The position numbers and the translations under genes are program-made. The notes beneath the pieces are model-generated. The model was not told the origin of the DNA and did no database searches. It worked only from the letters and a program-made list of their open reading frames with translations. Below are positions 40,344-48,566 of a stretch of DNA of 64,000 bases, one piece after another (within the stretch, counting starts at the first letter, position 1; each line of letters opens with the position of its first letter). Source of the DNA: VBDM01 sp035519135. GTDB taxonomy: Bacteria > Pseudomonadota > Gammaproteobacteria > Burkholderiales > SG8-39. The DNA lies in NCBI GenBank assembly GCA_035519135.1, contig DATIWX010000133.1, positions 1-64,000 of the forward strand. Reading direction: 5' to 3'.

Positions 40344-41045
40344 TCATACGCCGAGGTAGCGGTGCTGCACCTCGCGGTTTCCCGCGAGCTCGGACGACGC
40401 GCCGCTCCAGACCACGCGGCCCTTCTCGATGACGTAGTGCCGGTCGGCGATGCGCATCAGCGCCCTCAGGTCCTTGTCGACGATGAGGATCGAGAGGCCC
40501 GCCGCCTTGAGGCTCTCGATCGCCCGGTAGATTTCGATGCAGATCAGCGGCGCGAGCCCCTCGGTGGCCTCGTCGAGGATCAGCAGGCGCGGGTTGGTCA
40601 TGAGCGCCCGGCCGATGGCGAGCATCTGCTGCTCGCCTCCCGAGAGCTGGCTGCCGAGATTCCCGCTGCGCTCGGCGAGCTGCGGAAAGAGTCCGAACAC
40701 CCGCGCCAGCGTCCAAGGCTCCGCGCCCGCCGACCGCCTTGCGGTCGCCACCAAATTCTCGCGCACCGTCAGGTTGGGAAACACCTGGCGTCCCTCCGGC
40801 ACGAGGCCGAGCCCCGCCTGCGCCACGCGGTACGAGGGCAGGCCGTGCAGAGGCTTGTCTCCGAATCGTATCGTCCCCGCGCGGCTGCGCACCATGCCCA
40901 TGATCGAGCGCACGGTGGTGGTCTTGCCCATGCCGTTGCGCCCGAGCAAGGTCGCGACCTCGCCTTCGCGCACGACGAGCGATACCCCGAACAGCACCTG
41001 GCCGCGCCCGTAGGCCGTCTCCAGGCCTTCGATTTCGAGGTTCAC
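40344..41045 (-). CDS. livF: Branched-chain amino acid-type ABC transporter ATPase LivF
   Basis: 233 residues. Walker A GRNGMGKTTT, signature LSGGEQQML, Walker B LLILDEATEGLAP and the LivF-typical LVPEGRQVFPNLTV segment. The GTG start overlaps the stop of livG (GTGA). It is the last gene of the livKHMGF unit. The real substrate may be an aromatic acid or amide rather than an amino acid, given the amidase and DUF2848 genes upstream (inference). Confidence 0.94.
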   Translation of the reverse strand: MNLEIEGLETAYGRGQVLFGVSLVVREGEVATLLGRNGMGKTTTVRSIMGMVRSRAGTIRFGDKPLHGLPSYRVAQAGLGLVPEGRQVFPNLTVRENLVATARRSAGAEPWTLARVFGLFPQLAERSGNLGSQLSGGEQQMLAIGRALMTNPRLLILDEATEGLAPLICIEIYRAIESLKAAGLSILIVDKDLRALMRIADRHYVIEKGRVVWSGASSELAGNREVQHRYLGV

Positions 41046-41797
41046 GCCGGCCCTTCCTCGCCCAGGTAGGCGCGACGCACCTCGGGATTCGCGCGGATCT
41101 CCTGCGGCGTGCCCGTGGCGATGATGCGGCCATACACCAGGACCGAAACGCGGTCGGCGAGGGAAAACACGGCGTCCATGTCATGCTCGACCAGGATGAT
41201 GGTCTTGCCTCCCTTGAGCGTGGAGAGAAAGGCGATCATGCGCCGCGTTTCCTCGGCACCCATGCCCGCCACGGGTTCATCGAGCAGCATCAGCCGCGGG
41301 CGCACGGCGAGCGCCATGGCGATCTCGAGCCGGCGCTGCTCGCCGTGCGCAAGATTCGACGCCTGGACCCCTGCCCGGCCTCCCAGGCCCAGCTCTTCCA
41401 GTATCGCCCGCGCGGGCGCGCGCAGCGCGGTCTGTTCACGCGCGGCGCGCCAGAACCGGAAGCTGTGGCCCGCGTGCGCCTGCACTGCGAGCATCACGTT
41501 CTCGAGCGTCGAGAAATCAGGGTAGATGCTGGTGATCTGGAACGAGCGCGCCAGCCCTTTCCGGGAGCGCGCTGGCGCCGGGAGCGCCGTAATGTCCTCG
41601 CCCGCGAAGCGCACCTCGCCCCGGTCCGAGCGAATCTCACCAGCGAGCTGGCCAATGAGTGTCGTCTTGCCGGCGCCGTTCGGACCGATCACCGCGTGCG
41701 TCTCGCCTTCGCGCACCTCGAGATCGATGCCGTCGCTCGCGCGCAGCGCCCCGAAGCTCTTGGTGAGGCCGCGGACCTCCAGAATGCTGCTAGTCAT
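41042..41797 (-). CDS. livG: Branched-chain amino acid-type ABC transporter ATPase LivG
   Basis: 251 residues. Walker A GPNGAGKTTL, family motif RSFQITSIYPDFSTLENVMLA, the signature variant LAHGEQRRLE (LSHGEQR in most LivG), Walker B LMLLDEPVAGMG and VEHDMDAVF with the switch His. It energises uptake together with LivF. It overlaps livM at its 5' end by eight bases and livF at its 3' end by four bases. Confidence 0.94.
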   Translation of the reverse strand: MTSSILEVRGLTKSFGALRASDGIDLEVREGETHAVIGPNGAGKTTLIGQLAGEIRSDRGEVRFAGEDITALPAPARSRKGLARSFQITSIYPDFSTLENVMLAVQAHAGHSFRFWRAAREQTALRAPARAILEELGLGGRAGVQASNLAHGEQRRLEIAMALAVRPRLMLLDEPVAGMGAEETRRMIAFLSTLKGGKTIILVEHDMDAVFSLADRVSVLVYGRIIATGTPQEIRANPEVRRAYLGEEGPA

Positions 41798-42725
41798 TTT
41801 TTTCGCGGATCAGGCCCGCCAGCCCGCGCCTGAAGAACACCACCGATAGAACCAGCAGTGGCCCGAGGATGATCTGCCAGTGCTGCGTCCAGCCCGAGAG
41901 CAGGTCCTCGAGAACGAGGAGCGCGAACGCTCCGAGCACCGGCCCGGCGACGCTTCCCATGCCGCCGAGGATCACCATGAACATCAGCTCGCCCGAGCGG
42001 GTCCAGTTCATGAACTCCGGCGTGAGGTAGGCGGTGTGGTTGACCAGCAGCGCCCCGGCGAGACCGCATACCGCGCCCGCGATCACGAAAGCCGCGAGGC
42101 GGTAGAGATAGGGGGAAACGCCAATGGCGCGGGTGCGCGTCTCGTTCGACTTTGCGGCGCGGATCACCATGCCGAAGCGCGAATTCACGAGGCGGTGCCC
42201 GAAGAAAAGCACCAGCACGAGAGCCGCGAGCACCAGATAGTAGAACGCGCTGGCGTCGTTCAGATCGATTCCCGGAAGCCGGCTCTTCGCCGCGAGCCGC
42301 ATGCCGTCGTCGCCGCCGAACTCCTCGATCGAGATGCCGAGATAGTAGAGCATCTGCGTGAACGCGAGCGTGATCATGATGAAATAGACACCGCTGGTGC
42401 GGATCGACACCGCCCCGATCACCAGCGCGACCAGCGCCGAGGTACCGATGGCGAGCGCCCATTGCAGGAGTCCGTCGTAGACGCCATAGTGCGCGAGCAC
42501 CCCGACCGCGTATCCGCCGATGCCGAGATAGGCCGCGTGCCCGAAGGAGACCATGCCGCCGTAGCCGAGGATGAGATTCAAGCTCGCCGCCGCAATCGCG
42601 AAGATCATGATGCGGCGGACGAGGTCCAGATAGAAAGGCTGGTTGAAGAGCGACGCGAACGGCGGTACCGCCGCCAGAAGCAGCAGGCCGAGACCGAGTA
42701 CGATCGCGCGGTTTCGGGGGCTCAC
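41790..42725 (-). CDS. livM: Branched-chain amino acid-type ABC transporter permease LivM
   Basis: 311 residues from a GTG at 42725 overlapping the livH stop (GTGA). About nine to ten membrane helices. Family motifs are LNLILGYGGMVSFGHAAYLGIGGY, written here only as a range at residues 43-66, and GGMGSVAGPVLGAF near 260. The short charged C-terminus (LIREKND) is normal. Inner-membrane channel half with LivH. Confidence 0.93.
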   Translation of the reverse strand: MSPRNRAIVLGLGLLLLAAVPPFASLFNQPFYLDLVRRIMIFAIAAASLNLILGYGGMVSFGHAAYLGIGGYAVGVLAHYGVYDGLLQWALAIGTSALVALVIGAVSIRTSGVYFIMITLAFTQMLYYLGISIEEFGGDDGMRLAAKSRLPGIDLNDASAFYYLVLAALVLVLFFGHRLVNSRFGMVIRAAKSNETRTRAIGVSPYLYRLAAFVIAGAVCGLAGALLVNHTAYLTPEFMNWTRSGELMFMVILGGMGSVAGPVLGAFALLVLEDLLSGWTQHWQIILGPLLVLSVVFFRRGLAGLIREKND

Positions 42726-43642
42726 AGACGCGCGGGGAACAGCCCTTGCGGCCTGAGCGCGAGCACCGCCGCCATCAGCAGGTAAATGAGCATGGAGGCC
42801 AGCGCGGGACCCGCCGCGTCGGCGGCGGTAGGCGAGATCACCGTCGCGAGCGTGGGCTTCAGGAACGCGCGGCCGAGCGTGTCGACCATGCCGACGATCA
42901 GCGCGCCCGCGAGCGCGCCCCGGATCGAGCCGATTCCGCCGATGACGATCACCACGAACACCTCGATCAGAATCAGCTCGCCCATCCCCGGCTGCACCGC
43001 GTAGATCGGGCCGGCCATCAGTCCCGCGAGCCCGGCGAGCGCGGCGCCGAACCCGAACACGAGCGTATAAAGAAACCGGATGTTGATTCCGAGCGCCGCC
43101 ACCATGGCGCGGTTGGAGGCCCCGGCACGGATGAGCATGCCCAGGCGCGTGCGCGCGACCACGAACCACAGGAGCCCCGCCACGGCCAGACCCACCGCGA
43201 TGATGACGAGGCGATAGAGAGGGTAGCGCAGCCCGGGCAACAGATCGACGTGCCCGGACAGGTACTCGGGGATATTCGTGTACAGCGCGGCGCGGCCCCA
43301 GAGCATCGCCGCGAGCTCGTTGAAAAAGAGGATCAGGCCGAAGGTGGCGAGCACCTGGTCGAGATGATCGCGCTCGTACAGGGTTCGCAGCGCCACCAGC
43401 TCGACCGCGACGCCCACGGCCAGGGTTCCGGCGAGGCCAAGAAGCACACCGAGCAGATACGACCCCGTCGTCGCGTAGAAATAGGTCGCGAGATAGGCTC
43501 CGACCATGTAGAAGGAGCCGTGCGCGAGGTTCACCAGGTTCATGATGCCGAAGACGAGCGTGAGCCCGGCGGCCATAAGGAACAGCATCACGCCGAGCTG
43601 GAGCCCGTTCAGGGTCTGCTCGAGGACGAGAATCAGGTTCAA
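42722..43642 (-). CDS. livH: Branched-chain amino acid-type ABC transporter permease LivH
   Basis: About 306 residues using the TTG at 43642, which gives the normal LivH opening NLILVLEQTLNGLQLGV. An ATG at 43726 is in frame but would place the start before the intrinsic terminator at 43652-43682, so it is unlikely. No good ribosome site is visible before the TTG, so translation may be weak. Motifs: GLTLVFGIMNLVNLAHGSF and GGIGSIRGALAGALIVG. Helices throughout; partner of LivM. Confidence 0.85.
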   Translation of the reverse strand: MNLILVLEQTLNGLQLGVMLFLMAAGLTLVFGIMNLVNLAHGSFYMVGAYLATYFYATTGSYLLGVLLGLAGTLAVGVAVELVALRTLYERDHLDQVLATFGLILFFNELAAMLWGRAALYTNIPEYLSGHVDLLPGLRYPLYRLVIIAVGLAVAGLLWFVVARTRLGMLIRAGASNRAMVAALGINIRFLYTLVFGFGAALAGLAGLMAGPIYAVQPGMGELILIEVFVVIVIGGIGSIRGALAGALIVGMVDTLGRAFLKPTLATVISPTAADAAGPALASMLIYLLMAAVLALRPQGLFPARL

Positions 43643-43651
43643 GGGAGGAAG

Positions 43652-43682
43652 AAAAAAAGGGGCGCGGATCGTTCCGCGCCCC
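43652..43682 (-). terminator. Intrinsic terminator between livK and livH
   Basis: On the minus strand a perfect 10-bp GC stem (GGGGCGCGGA and complement, 43659-43682, four-base loop) is followed directly by seven T residues (43652-43658). It lies 28 bases past the livK stop and just before livH. It would end most transcripts after livK, giving far more binding protein than membrane components, with read-through feeding livHMGF. Confidence 0.92.
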
Positions 43683-43710
43683 GGGCCTTCGAAGCGTTCC
43701 AGGCCGCCTG

Positions 43711-44892
43711 CTATTTCAAGGCGCATTCCTTGTAGTAGGAATCCTTGTGGTTGGTGAACACCGTTTTCTGGATCTCCATCACCGGGTCCTGCCCCGCCGG
43801 ACCGGCGACCGTCTTGAGAAGATAGAAATTCTGGATCGGGAAGTGGTTGCTGTTGTAGCTGAACTTGCCGCGTGTCGAGGAAAAATCGGCCTTGCGCATC
43901 GCGGCGACCATCCCCTTCTTGTTCGCGAGATTGCCCTTGACCGCGCGCACCGCCGAGTCGATCAGCAGGATGCCGTCGTAGCTCTGGGCGCCGTAGAACA
44001 CCGGCATCTTGCCGTACTTCTTGCGGTAATCCGAGACGTACTTCTGGTTGGCCGGGTTCTTCAGGTCGGGGCTCCAGTAGCGCGTCTCGTACTGGCCGAG
44101 GGCCGCGTGCTTCACCGCCGGGATCGAGATCTCATCCACCGTGTAGACCGAGTACAGCGGAAATTGCCCGCGCAGCCCCGCCTCCGAATACTGCCTCAGG
44201 AACGAAATGCCCATTCCGCCGGGGTAGAACACGAACACCGCCTTGGGGCTCTTGGCGCGCAGTTGCGACAGCTCGGCCTGGTAGTCGGTTTGGCCGAGGC
44301 GCGTATAGACTTCGTCGACGATGCGCCCCTTGTAGGAGCGCTTGAAGCCGTTGATCATGTCCTTCCCGGCAGCGTAGTTCGGCGCCATCAGGTACACGTC
44401 GCTGATGCCCTGGTCCTGCATCACCTTGCCCATCGCCTCGGGTGTGTCGTCGTTCTGCCAGGACGTCGTGAAGAACAGCTCGCTGCATTGCTTCCCTGCG
44501 AGCTCGTGCGGGCCGGCATTGGTGCCGACCATGATCTTGCCGGCGTCGGTGACCGTGGGCGCAACCGCCAGCATGACGTTCGACCAGATGATGCCCGCCA
44601 CGAAATCGACCTGCTGCTTCTTCAGCATCTCCTCGGCGACCTGCTTGCCCACGTCGGGCTTGACCTGGTCGTCGCCGTAGGTCACTTCGACGTCGAGCCC
44701 GGCCATCTTGCGTCCGAGATGATCGAGCGCGAGCTCGACCGAGTTCTTCATGTATTCGCCGATGACTCCCTGCGGGCCCGACAGCGTGGTGATGAATCCG
44801 ATCTTCACCTTCTGCTGCGCGGCGGCGGGCCCGGCAGCGACAAAGGCGGCGGCGATGCCTACGGTGAGAGAGCGTAAGAATTGTTGCTTCAT
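43711..44892 (-). CDS. livK: Branched-chain amino acid-type ABC transporter substrate-binding protein LivK
   Basis: 393 residues from the ATG at 44892, with GGGAGGAAA upstream; an in-frame extension further upstream is rejected. The signal peptide ends at AAAQ about residue 26. The type I periplasmic-binding fold begins VKIGFITTLSGPQGVIGEYM. Members bind amino acids, amides, urea or aromatic acids. It has its own promoter (44924-44953) and terminator, fitting high expression. The preceding amidase gene hints at an amide or its product as ligand (inference). Confidence 0.94.
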   Translation of the reverse strand: MKQQFLRSLTVGIAAAFVAAGPAAAQQKVKIGFITTLSGPQGVIGEYMKNSVELALDHLGRKMAGLDVEVTYGDDQVKPDVGKQVAEEMLKKQQVDFVAGIIWSNVMLAVAPTVTDAGKIMVGTNAGPHELAGKQCSELFFTTSWQNDDTPEAMGKVMQDQGISDVYLMAPNYAAGKDMINGFKRSYKGRIVDEVYTRLGQTDYQAELSQLRAKSPKAVFVFYPGGMGISFLRQYSEAGLRGQFPLYSVYTVDEISIPAVKHAALGQYETRYWSPDLKNPANQKYVSDYRKKYGKMPVFYGAQSYDGILLIDSAVRAVKGNLANKKGMVAAMRKADFSSTRGKFSYNSNHFPIQNFYLLKTVAGPAGQDPVMEIQKTVFTNHKDSYYKECALK

Positions 44893-44923
44893 GTTTGCTT
44901 TCCTCCCGCTTTTGATCCGATCC

Positions 44924-44953
44924 AGTCTAGCAAGGGTGTCCGGAGGGTGTCCA
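44924..44953 (-). promoter_or_regulatory. Probable sigma-70 promoter of livK with overlapping direct repeat
   Basis: On the minus strand: -35 TGGACA (44948-44953), an 18-base spacer and -10 TAGACT (44924-44929). A direct repeat GGACACCCT occurs at 44944-44952 and 44933-44941 with 11-base spacing, overlapping the -35 and spacer, and could be a regulator site. The start of transcription would be near 44917, 25 bases before the livK ATG. Confidence 0.5.
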
Positions 44954-44978
44954 GGCGGCAGCAGCGATGCAATATATT

Positions 44979-46361
44979 TCATCGGATATCCACGAGCACC
45001 GGCCCCTGATACGCCAGCGTCGCCTCGAGCGTCAGCCCCGCCGAGAAAACGCGTTCGTCTTCGCCGGCGAACCCCACGACCATGAGGCCTACCGGCGCGG
45101 TTCTGGGCGGCTGGATCGGGAGCGAAAGCGCGCAGCCGTCCAGAAAATTGATCAGGTTGGTGTTGCGCAGCATGCCGCCGTTCGCGAGGCGGAAGCTCTC
45201 AGGGTTGCGCTCCAGTTCCTCGATCCTGGGCGCGATGCGCGGCACGGTCGGCATGATCAGCGCGTCGACCTCGTAGTGGGACCGTGCGAAGCGCTTCATC
45301 AGCTGGGCGCGATTCGCGAGCAGGTCGATGTAGTCCGCCGCGCTCACCGAGGCGCCGCGCAGGATGCGTTCCAGGACGCGCGGGTCGAAATCCCGTTCCC
45401 GCTCGACCCACCGGCGGTGCACGGCGTAAGCCTCCGGGGGAGAAATCCCCCCGCCGAGATTCGCTTTCACCGCCGCGTCGAATTCCGGCACGGCGACGTC
45501 CACGATCCTCGCCCCGCGGCGCGACAGCCGCTGCAGGGCCGCCTGGAACGCCTCGCTCACTTCGATATCCAGATCCTCGAGCATCTGGTTCTTGGGCACG
45601 CCCAGGCGCATTCCCGAGAGCGCGGCGGGAGCAGGCGGGCGCGGCACCTCGCCCGCGAGCACCTGAAAGATCGTCGCGCAGCAAGCGACCGTGGGAGCGA
45701 GCGGCCCGACCGAGTCCAGGGTCGTCGACAGGGGGAACGCCCCCTCGCGCGGAACGCGCGCCGTGGTCGGCTTGAACCCCGCGATGCCACACAGCGCCGC
45801 GGGAATGCGCACCGAGCCGCCGGTGTCGGTTCCAAGCGCGAACGCCGCCATCCCGTCCGAGACCGACACCGCTGCGCCCGAGGAGGACCCTCCCGGGATC
45901 CTGCGCGCGGCGCGATCGTAGGGGTTGGCGGGCGTGCCGTAATGCGGGTTGATGCCGATGCCCGAAAAAGCGAACTCGGTCATGTTGCTGCGACCGATCA
46001 CCACCGCACCCGCCGCGCGCAGCCGCGCCACCGCGACTGCATCGGCAGCCGCCGCAGGGCGGTCACGCAAGATCTTCGATCCGGCGGTGGTCACGTCGCC
46101 GGCGATGTCGAAAAGATCCTTGATCGACACCGGCAGGCCGGCGAGCGGGGAAGGCACCACGCCTTGCTTCCGCAACCGGTCGGAAGCCTCGGCGGCCAGC
46201 AGCGCGCCCTGGGCGTGCACCTTGGTGAAGGCGCGCCCGCCTTCGCCGTTCGCGTCGGCGATGCGCGCCAGCGCTTCCTCGACCAGCCTGCGGCTGGTGG
46301 TCTTGCCTTCGGCGAGAGATCGCCCGAGCGCGGCGATCGGCGTGGTCAGCGTGTCGGCCAT
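44979..46361 (-). CDS. Amidase signature family protein
   Basis: 460 residues with the Ser-cisSer-Lys triad: Lys81 (VSIKDLFD), the cis-Ser in GGSSSGAA (157-164) and nucleophile Ser183 in GTDTGGSVRIPA. This family hydrolyses amides, including indoleacetamide, allophanate or aryl amides. The length fits single-function members; there is no gatB/gatC nearby, so it is unlikely to be the tRNA amidotransferase. It follows the cupin gene by 16 bases and precedes livK, implying a pathway in which an imported amide is cleaved, or the reverse. Confidence 0.92.
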   Translation of the reverse strand: MADTLTTPIAALGRSLAEGKTTSRRLVEEALARIADANGEGGRAFTKVHAQGALLAAEASDRLRKQGVVPSPLAGLPVSIKDLFDIAGDVTTAGSKILRDRPAAAADAVAVARLRAAGAVVIGRSNMTEFAFSGIGINPHYGTPANPYDRAARRIPGGSSSGAAVSVSDGMAAFALGTDTGGSVRIPAALCGIAGFKPTTARVPREGAFPLSTTLDSVGPLAPTVACCATIFQVLAGEVPRPPAPAALSGMRLGVPKNQMLEDLDIEVSEAFQAALQRLSRRGARIVDVAVPEFDAAVKANLGGGISPPEAYAVHRRWVERERDFDPRVLERILRGASVSAADYIDLLANRAQLMKRFARSHYEVDALIMPTVPRIAPRIEELERNPESFRLANGGMLRNTNLINFLDGCALSLPIQPPRTAPVGLMVVGFAGEDERVFSAGLTLEATLAYQGPVLVDIR

Positions 46362-46377
46362 TTCTTCGGACCTGCGA

Positions 46378-46767
46378 CTATGCCTTCAACTCGGTGTCGT
46401 AGTAGTGCATCTCGAGCAGCAGGCAGCCGGTTTCCGACTTGAACGGTCCGTGAGCGGTGCCCGGTGGGCGGCAGGCGTAGGTATGGGGACCGAAACGCGT
46501 GCCGCCTCTACCATGCCTGTCGCTGCCCACGATCAGATCCCCGGAGACGACATACACCTCTTCCCAGTACTCGTGGATGAAGGGCTCGGTCGTGTACACG
46601 CCCGGCTCGAACTTCAGGTGGCGCGTGCGAAAGCCGCGTCCTTTCTTCTCGTCCAGGTAACCGGCGAGCACCTGCTGGCGGATCCCGGCAGGATAGCCCG
46701 GCAGGTTTTCCCAGCCGCGCTCGAGATCGACCTTGTGGAACTCCGTGTGCTCTTTCCGGATCGCCAT
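46378..46767 (-). CDS. Small cupin-domain protein
   Basis: 129 residues from the ATG at 46767, with AAGGAG upstream. It has a single cupin barrel: HEYWEEVYVVSGDLIVGS holds the first metal motif and CRPPGTAHGPFKSE the second; the terminal part is LLLEMHYYD. It may bind a metal and act as a small isomerase, dioxygenase or sensor. It lies between the DUF2848 gene (16 bases) and the amidase gene (16 bases), so is co-transcribed. Confidence 0.83.
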   Translation of the reverse strand: MAIRKEHTEFHKVDLERGWENLPGYPAGIRQQVLAGYLDEKKGRGFRTRHLKFEPGVYTTEPFIHEYWEEVYVVSGDLIVGSDRHGRGGTRFGPHTYACRPPGTAHGPFKSETGCLLLEMHYYDTELKA

Positions 46768-46783
46768 GGCTACTCCTTTCGCC

Positions 46784-47449
46784 TCAGTCCGCGATCGCGA
46801 GCGCGCGCACCGCGTACTCGTGCCGCAGGCTCCGGTTCCTAACCGGATCGTGGAGCTCGATTTCGAAGCGCTCGCCCCCGCCGATTTTCCCGCGCACCGC
46901 GAGCGTACCGCAGAACATTGCCGTCCCGGGCGCGAGATACGTGGAACCCGAGAAGCGTCCGAGCAGCTCGCGCGGCGCGAGCATGTGGCCCACCTCTCCT
47001 TCCTGGTACAGCAGGCGCTTGCCCGCACGCGTCACGTGCGAGCGCAGAACCAGTCGATCCCAGTGCGCGTCGACCTCGTCGAACGGCCACAACTCCCGTC
47101 CGATCGGCTTGGGGCACATCTGCTTGGATACGGTGACGCCGTAGGCCTCGACCTTCCTGTCGGTGTGATCGGAGCCGACACCGACGTAGAGGGAATCGGG
47201 CGCGGCGGCCAGGACGAATTCGACTTCGCCGCTCGAGTCCTCGCCGACCACCTCGACTTCGCGCGCCGTGGTGAGGAGGCCCGCCGCTACCCGGTAGAAA
47301 ATGGGCACGGCGCGCGGGCGCCTGACGCCGATCGCCGCCAGCTCGGCGATATGCTTCTCCACCGAGCCCTTGTCGCGCCCCGTCCAGCCGGCGATGACGA
47401 GCTGAGCGATCTCGATGCGGCGCGGCGACCCGTTGACTAGGAAATCCAT
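46784..47449 (-). CDS. DUF2848 family protein (fumarylacetoacetase-like fold suspected)
   Basis: 221 residues from the ATG at 47449. DUF2848 members have the pattern seen here: AGWTGRDKGSVEKHIAELA near the N-terminus, YVGVGSDHTDRKVEAYGV in the middle (98-115) and GTAMFCGTLAVRG near 180. Biochemistry is unknown; they often sit with amidase and transporter genes, as here, and the DHTDR-type segment is reminiscent of the acidic core of FAH enzymes. It is the first gene of the DUF2848-cupin-amidase-liv run. Confidence 0.85.
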   Translation of the reverse strand: MDFLVNGSPRRIEIAQLVIAGWTGRDKGSVEKHIAELAAIGVRRPRAVPIFYRVAAGLLTTAREVEVVGEDSSGEVEFVLAAAPDSLYVGVGSDHTDRKVEAYGVTVSKQMCPKPIGRELWPFDEVDAHWDRLVLRSHVTRAGKRLLYQEGEVGHMLAPRELLGRFSGSTYLAPGTAMFCGTLAVRGKIGGGERFEIELHDPVRNRSLRHEYAVRALAIAD

Positions 47450-47471
47450 GGTGTGCTGCAGCTCTCCTCCC

Positions 47472-47486
47472 GATACGTCCCGTATC
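47472..47486. promoter_or_regulatory. Inverted repeat GATACG-N3-CGTATC, candidate operator
   Basis: A perfect 6-base dyad (47472-47477 and 47481-47486) about 23 bases upstream of the DUF2848 start, in the 153-base region between it and the divergent binding-fold gene at 47603. CCACGTGG (47502-47509) and a short CCGGC hairpin (47547-47560) lie nearby. The spacing suits a GntR-type repressor site, but no regulator gene is adjacent, so this is inference. Confidence 0.45.
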
Positions 47487-47602
47487 TTACAGGGCAACAT
47501 CCCACGTGGTGGTGGGCCGCGTCCCACGACGACGTTTTTTTGCTTTCCGGCCTTCGCCGGAGTAGATTTTTACGCCACCGACTTGTCGCCGAGGAGCCGT
47601 CG

Positions 47603-48481
47603 ATGTCGAAATTCGTGATCTCTCCGCATTTCAGGTTGCAGGAATGGGTAGCCGAGGAAAAGGGCTATTTCAAGGCCGAGGGCCTCGACTACGAATTCCG
47701 CGATAACTACGGACCGGGCGACGCCGTGAAGAAACATGCGACTGCAAACAAGATCGGCGCTTTCCAGAGCATCGAGCAAGGCCGGGCCTGCGACGTGAGC
47801 GGTGCGTGCCACTGGACGGTCAACGTTGCCGCCTCCACCGGACACGGCAAGCTCTACGCCGACGCCTACTCGGTCGCGCCCTGCGGCGTGTTCGTCCCGC
47901 CGGAGTCCGATATCACGCATCCGCGCGAATTGAAAGGCGTGCCGATCTCGGTCGGCTACCAGTCCGGGAGCCACTACTCGACGATCCAGGGCCTCGAGCA
48001 GTATCTGCCGCTCGACGAGATCAAGCTTTCGTTCGCCGACGGCCTGCTGTTTTCGCGACTCGAGAAGCTGATCGACCGCAAAGTGCCGGCTGCCTCCCTT
48101 TTCAGCGGACCGTATTACTTCCTGGAGCAGCTCGGCTTCCGCAAGATCATCGACACCACGTTCATGATGGCGACCTCGATCAGCGGCAATCCCGATCCCG
48201 AGGACCTGCGCAAGTATTTCCGCGCTCTTCGGCGAGCGCAGCGCGACATCGACCTGCGCCCCGAGCTCTACACGCACTACTACAAGAACGAGTTCCCCAA
48301 GCGCTTCCTCGATCAGATGGACACCCGCCGCTGGGGCCCCGGCGAGCGCATCGTCTTCGAGCCCTACACCAAGGAAGTCTTCGACGAGTCCTTCAAGTGG
48401 ATCGCCGAGCGCGGCATCTTCGCCGAGGGCGATATGGGTGCGGGGAAGTACGAGGACTCGGTGATCTCGCTCGCCGCGTAG
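47603..48481 (+). CDS. NMT1/THI5-like periplasmic-binding-fold protein without a signal peptide
   Basis: 292 residues; the ATG at 47603 follows GAGGAG. It starts MSKFVISPHFRLQEWVAEEK, with no export signal, and follows the type II binding-protein pattern (GYFKAEGLDYEFR, PISVGYQSGSHYSTIQGL). A leaderless binding fold suggests a cytosolic enzyme. A precedent is 4,5-dihydroxyphthalate decarboxylase, which has this fold and no leader; whether this protein shares that reaction is unknown. The long upstream in-frame extension has neither a signal nor a ribosome site. It is divergent from the DUF2848 gene and followed by the palindrome at 48484-48565. Confidence 0.83.
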   Translation: MSKFVISPHFRLQEWVAEEKGYFKAEGLDYEFRDNYGPGDAVKKHATANKIGAFQSIEQGRACDVSGACHWTVNVAASTGHGKLYADAYSVAPCGVFVPPESDITHPRELKGVPISVGYQSGSHYSTIQGLEQYLPLDEIKLSFADGLLFSRLEKLIDRKVPAASLFSGPYYFLEQLGFRKIIDTTFMMATSISGNPDPEDLRKYFRALRRAQRDIDLRPELYTHYYKNEFPKRFLDQMDTRRWGPGERIVFEPYTKEVFDESFKWIAERGIFAEGDMGAGKYEDSVISLAA

Positions 48482-48483
48482 CA

Positions 48484-48565
48484 AACCGGGGACAGACCCC
48501 TATTTCCCTGCGGCTCCTGCGAGAGCACGTCGGCAAAGCATAGGAAATAGGGGTCTGTCCCCGGT
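48484..48565. repeat. REP-like palindromic element, copy 3
   Basis: Perfect 23-base arms at 48485-48507 and 48543-48565, plus one extra base on the left. The outer core ACCGGGGACAGACC is the same as copies 1 and 2; the inner arms CCTATTTCC and GGAAATAGG differ from the others but match each other exactly. The loop is 35 bases. It lies between two converging genes (stops 48481 and 48567), so it could act on either transcript. Confidence 0.92.
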
Positions 48566-48566
48566 A

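Noticed and set aside
43643..43726. LivH start at the ATG at 43726
   Set aside because: It would put the start upstream of a strong intrinsic terminator and add 28 odd residues before the first helix.
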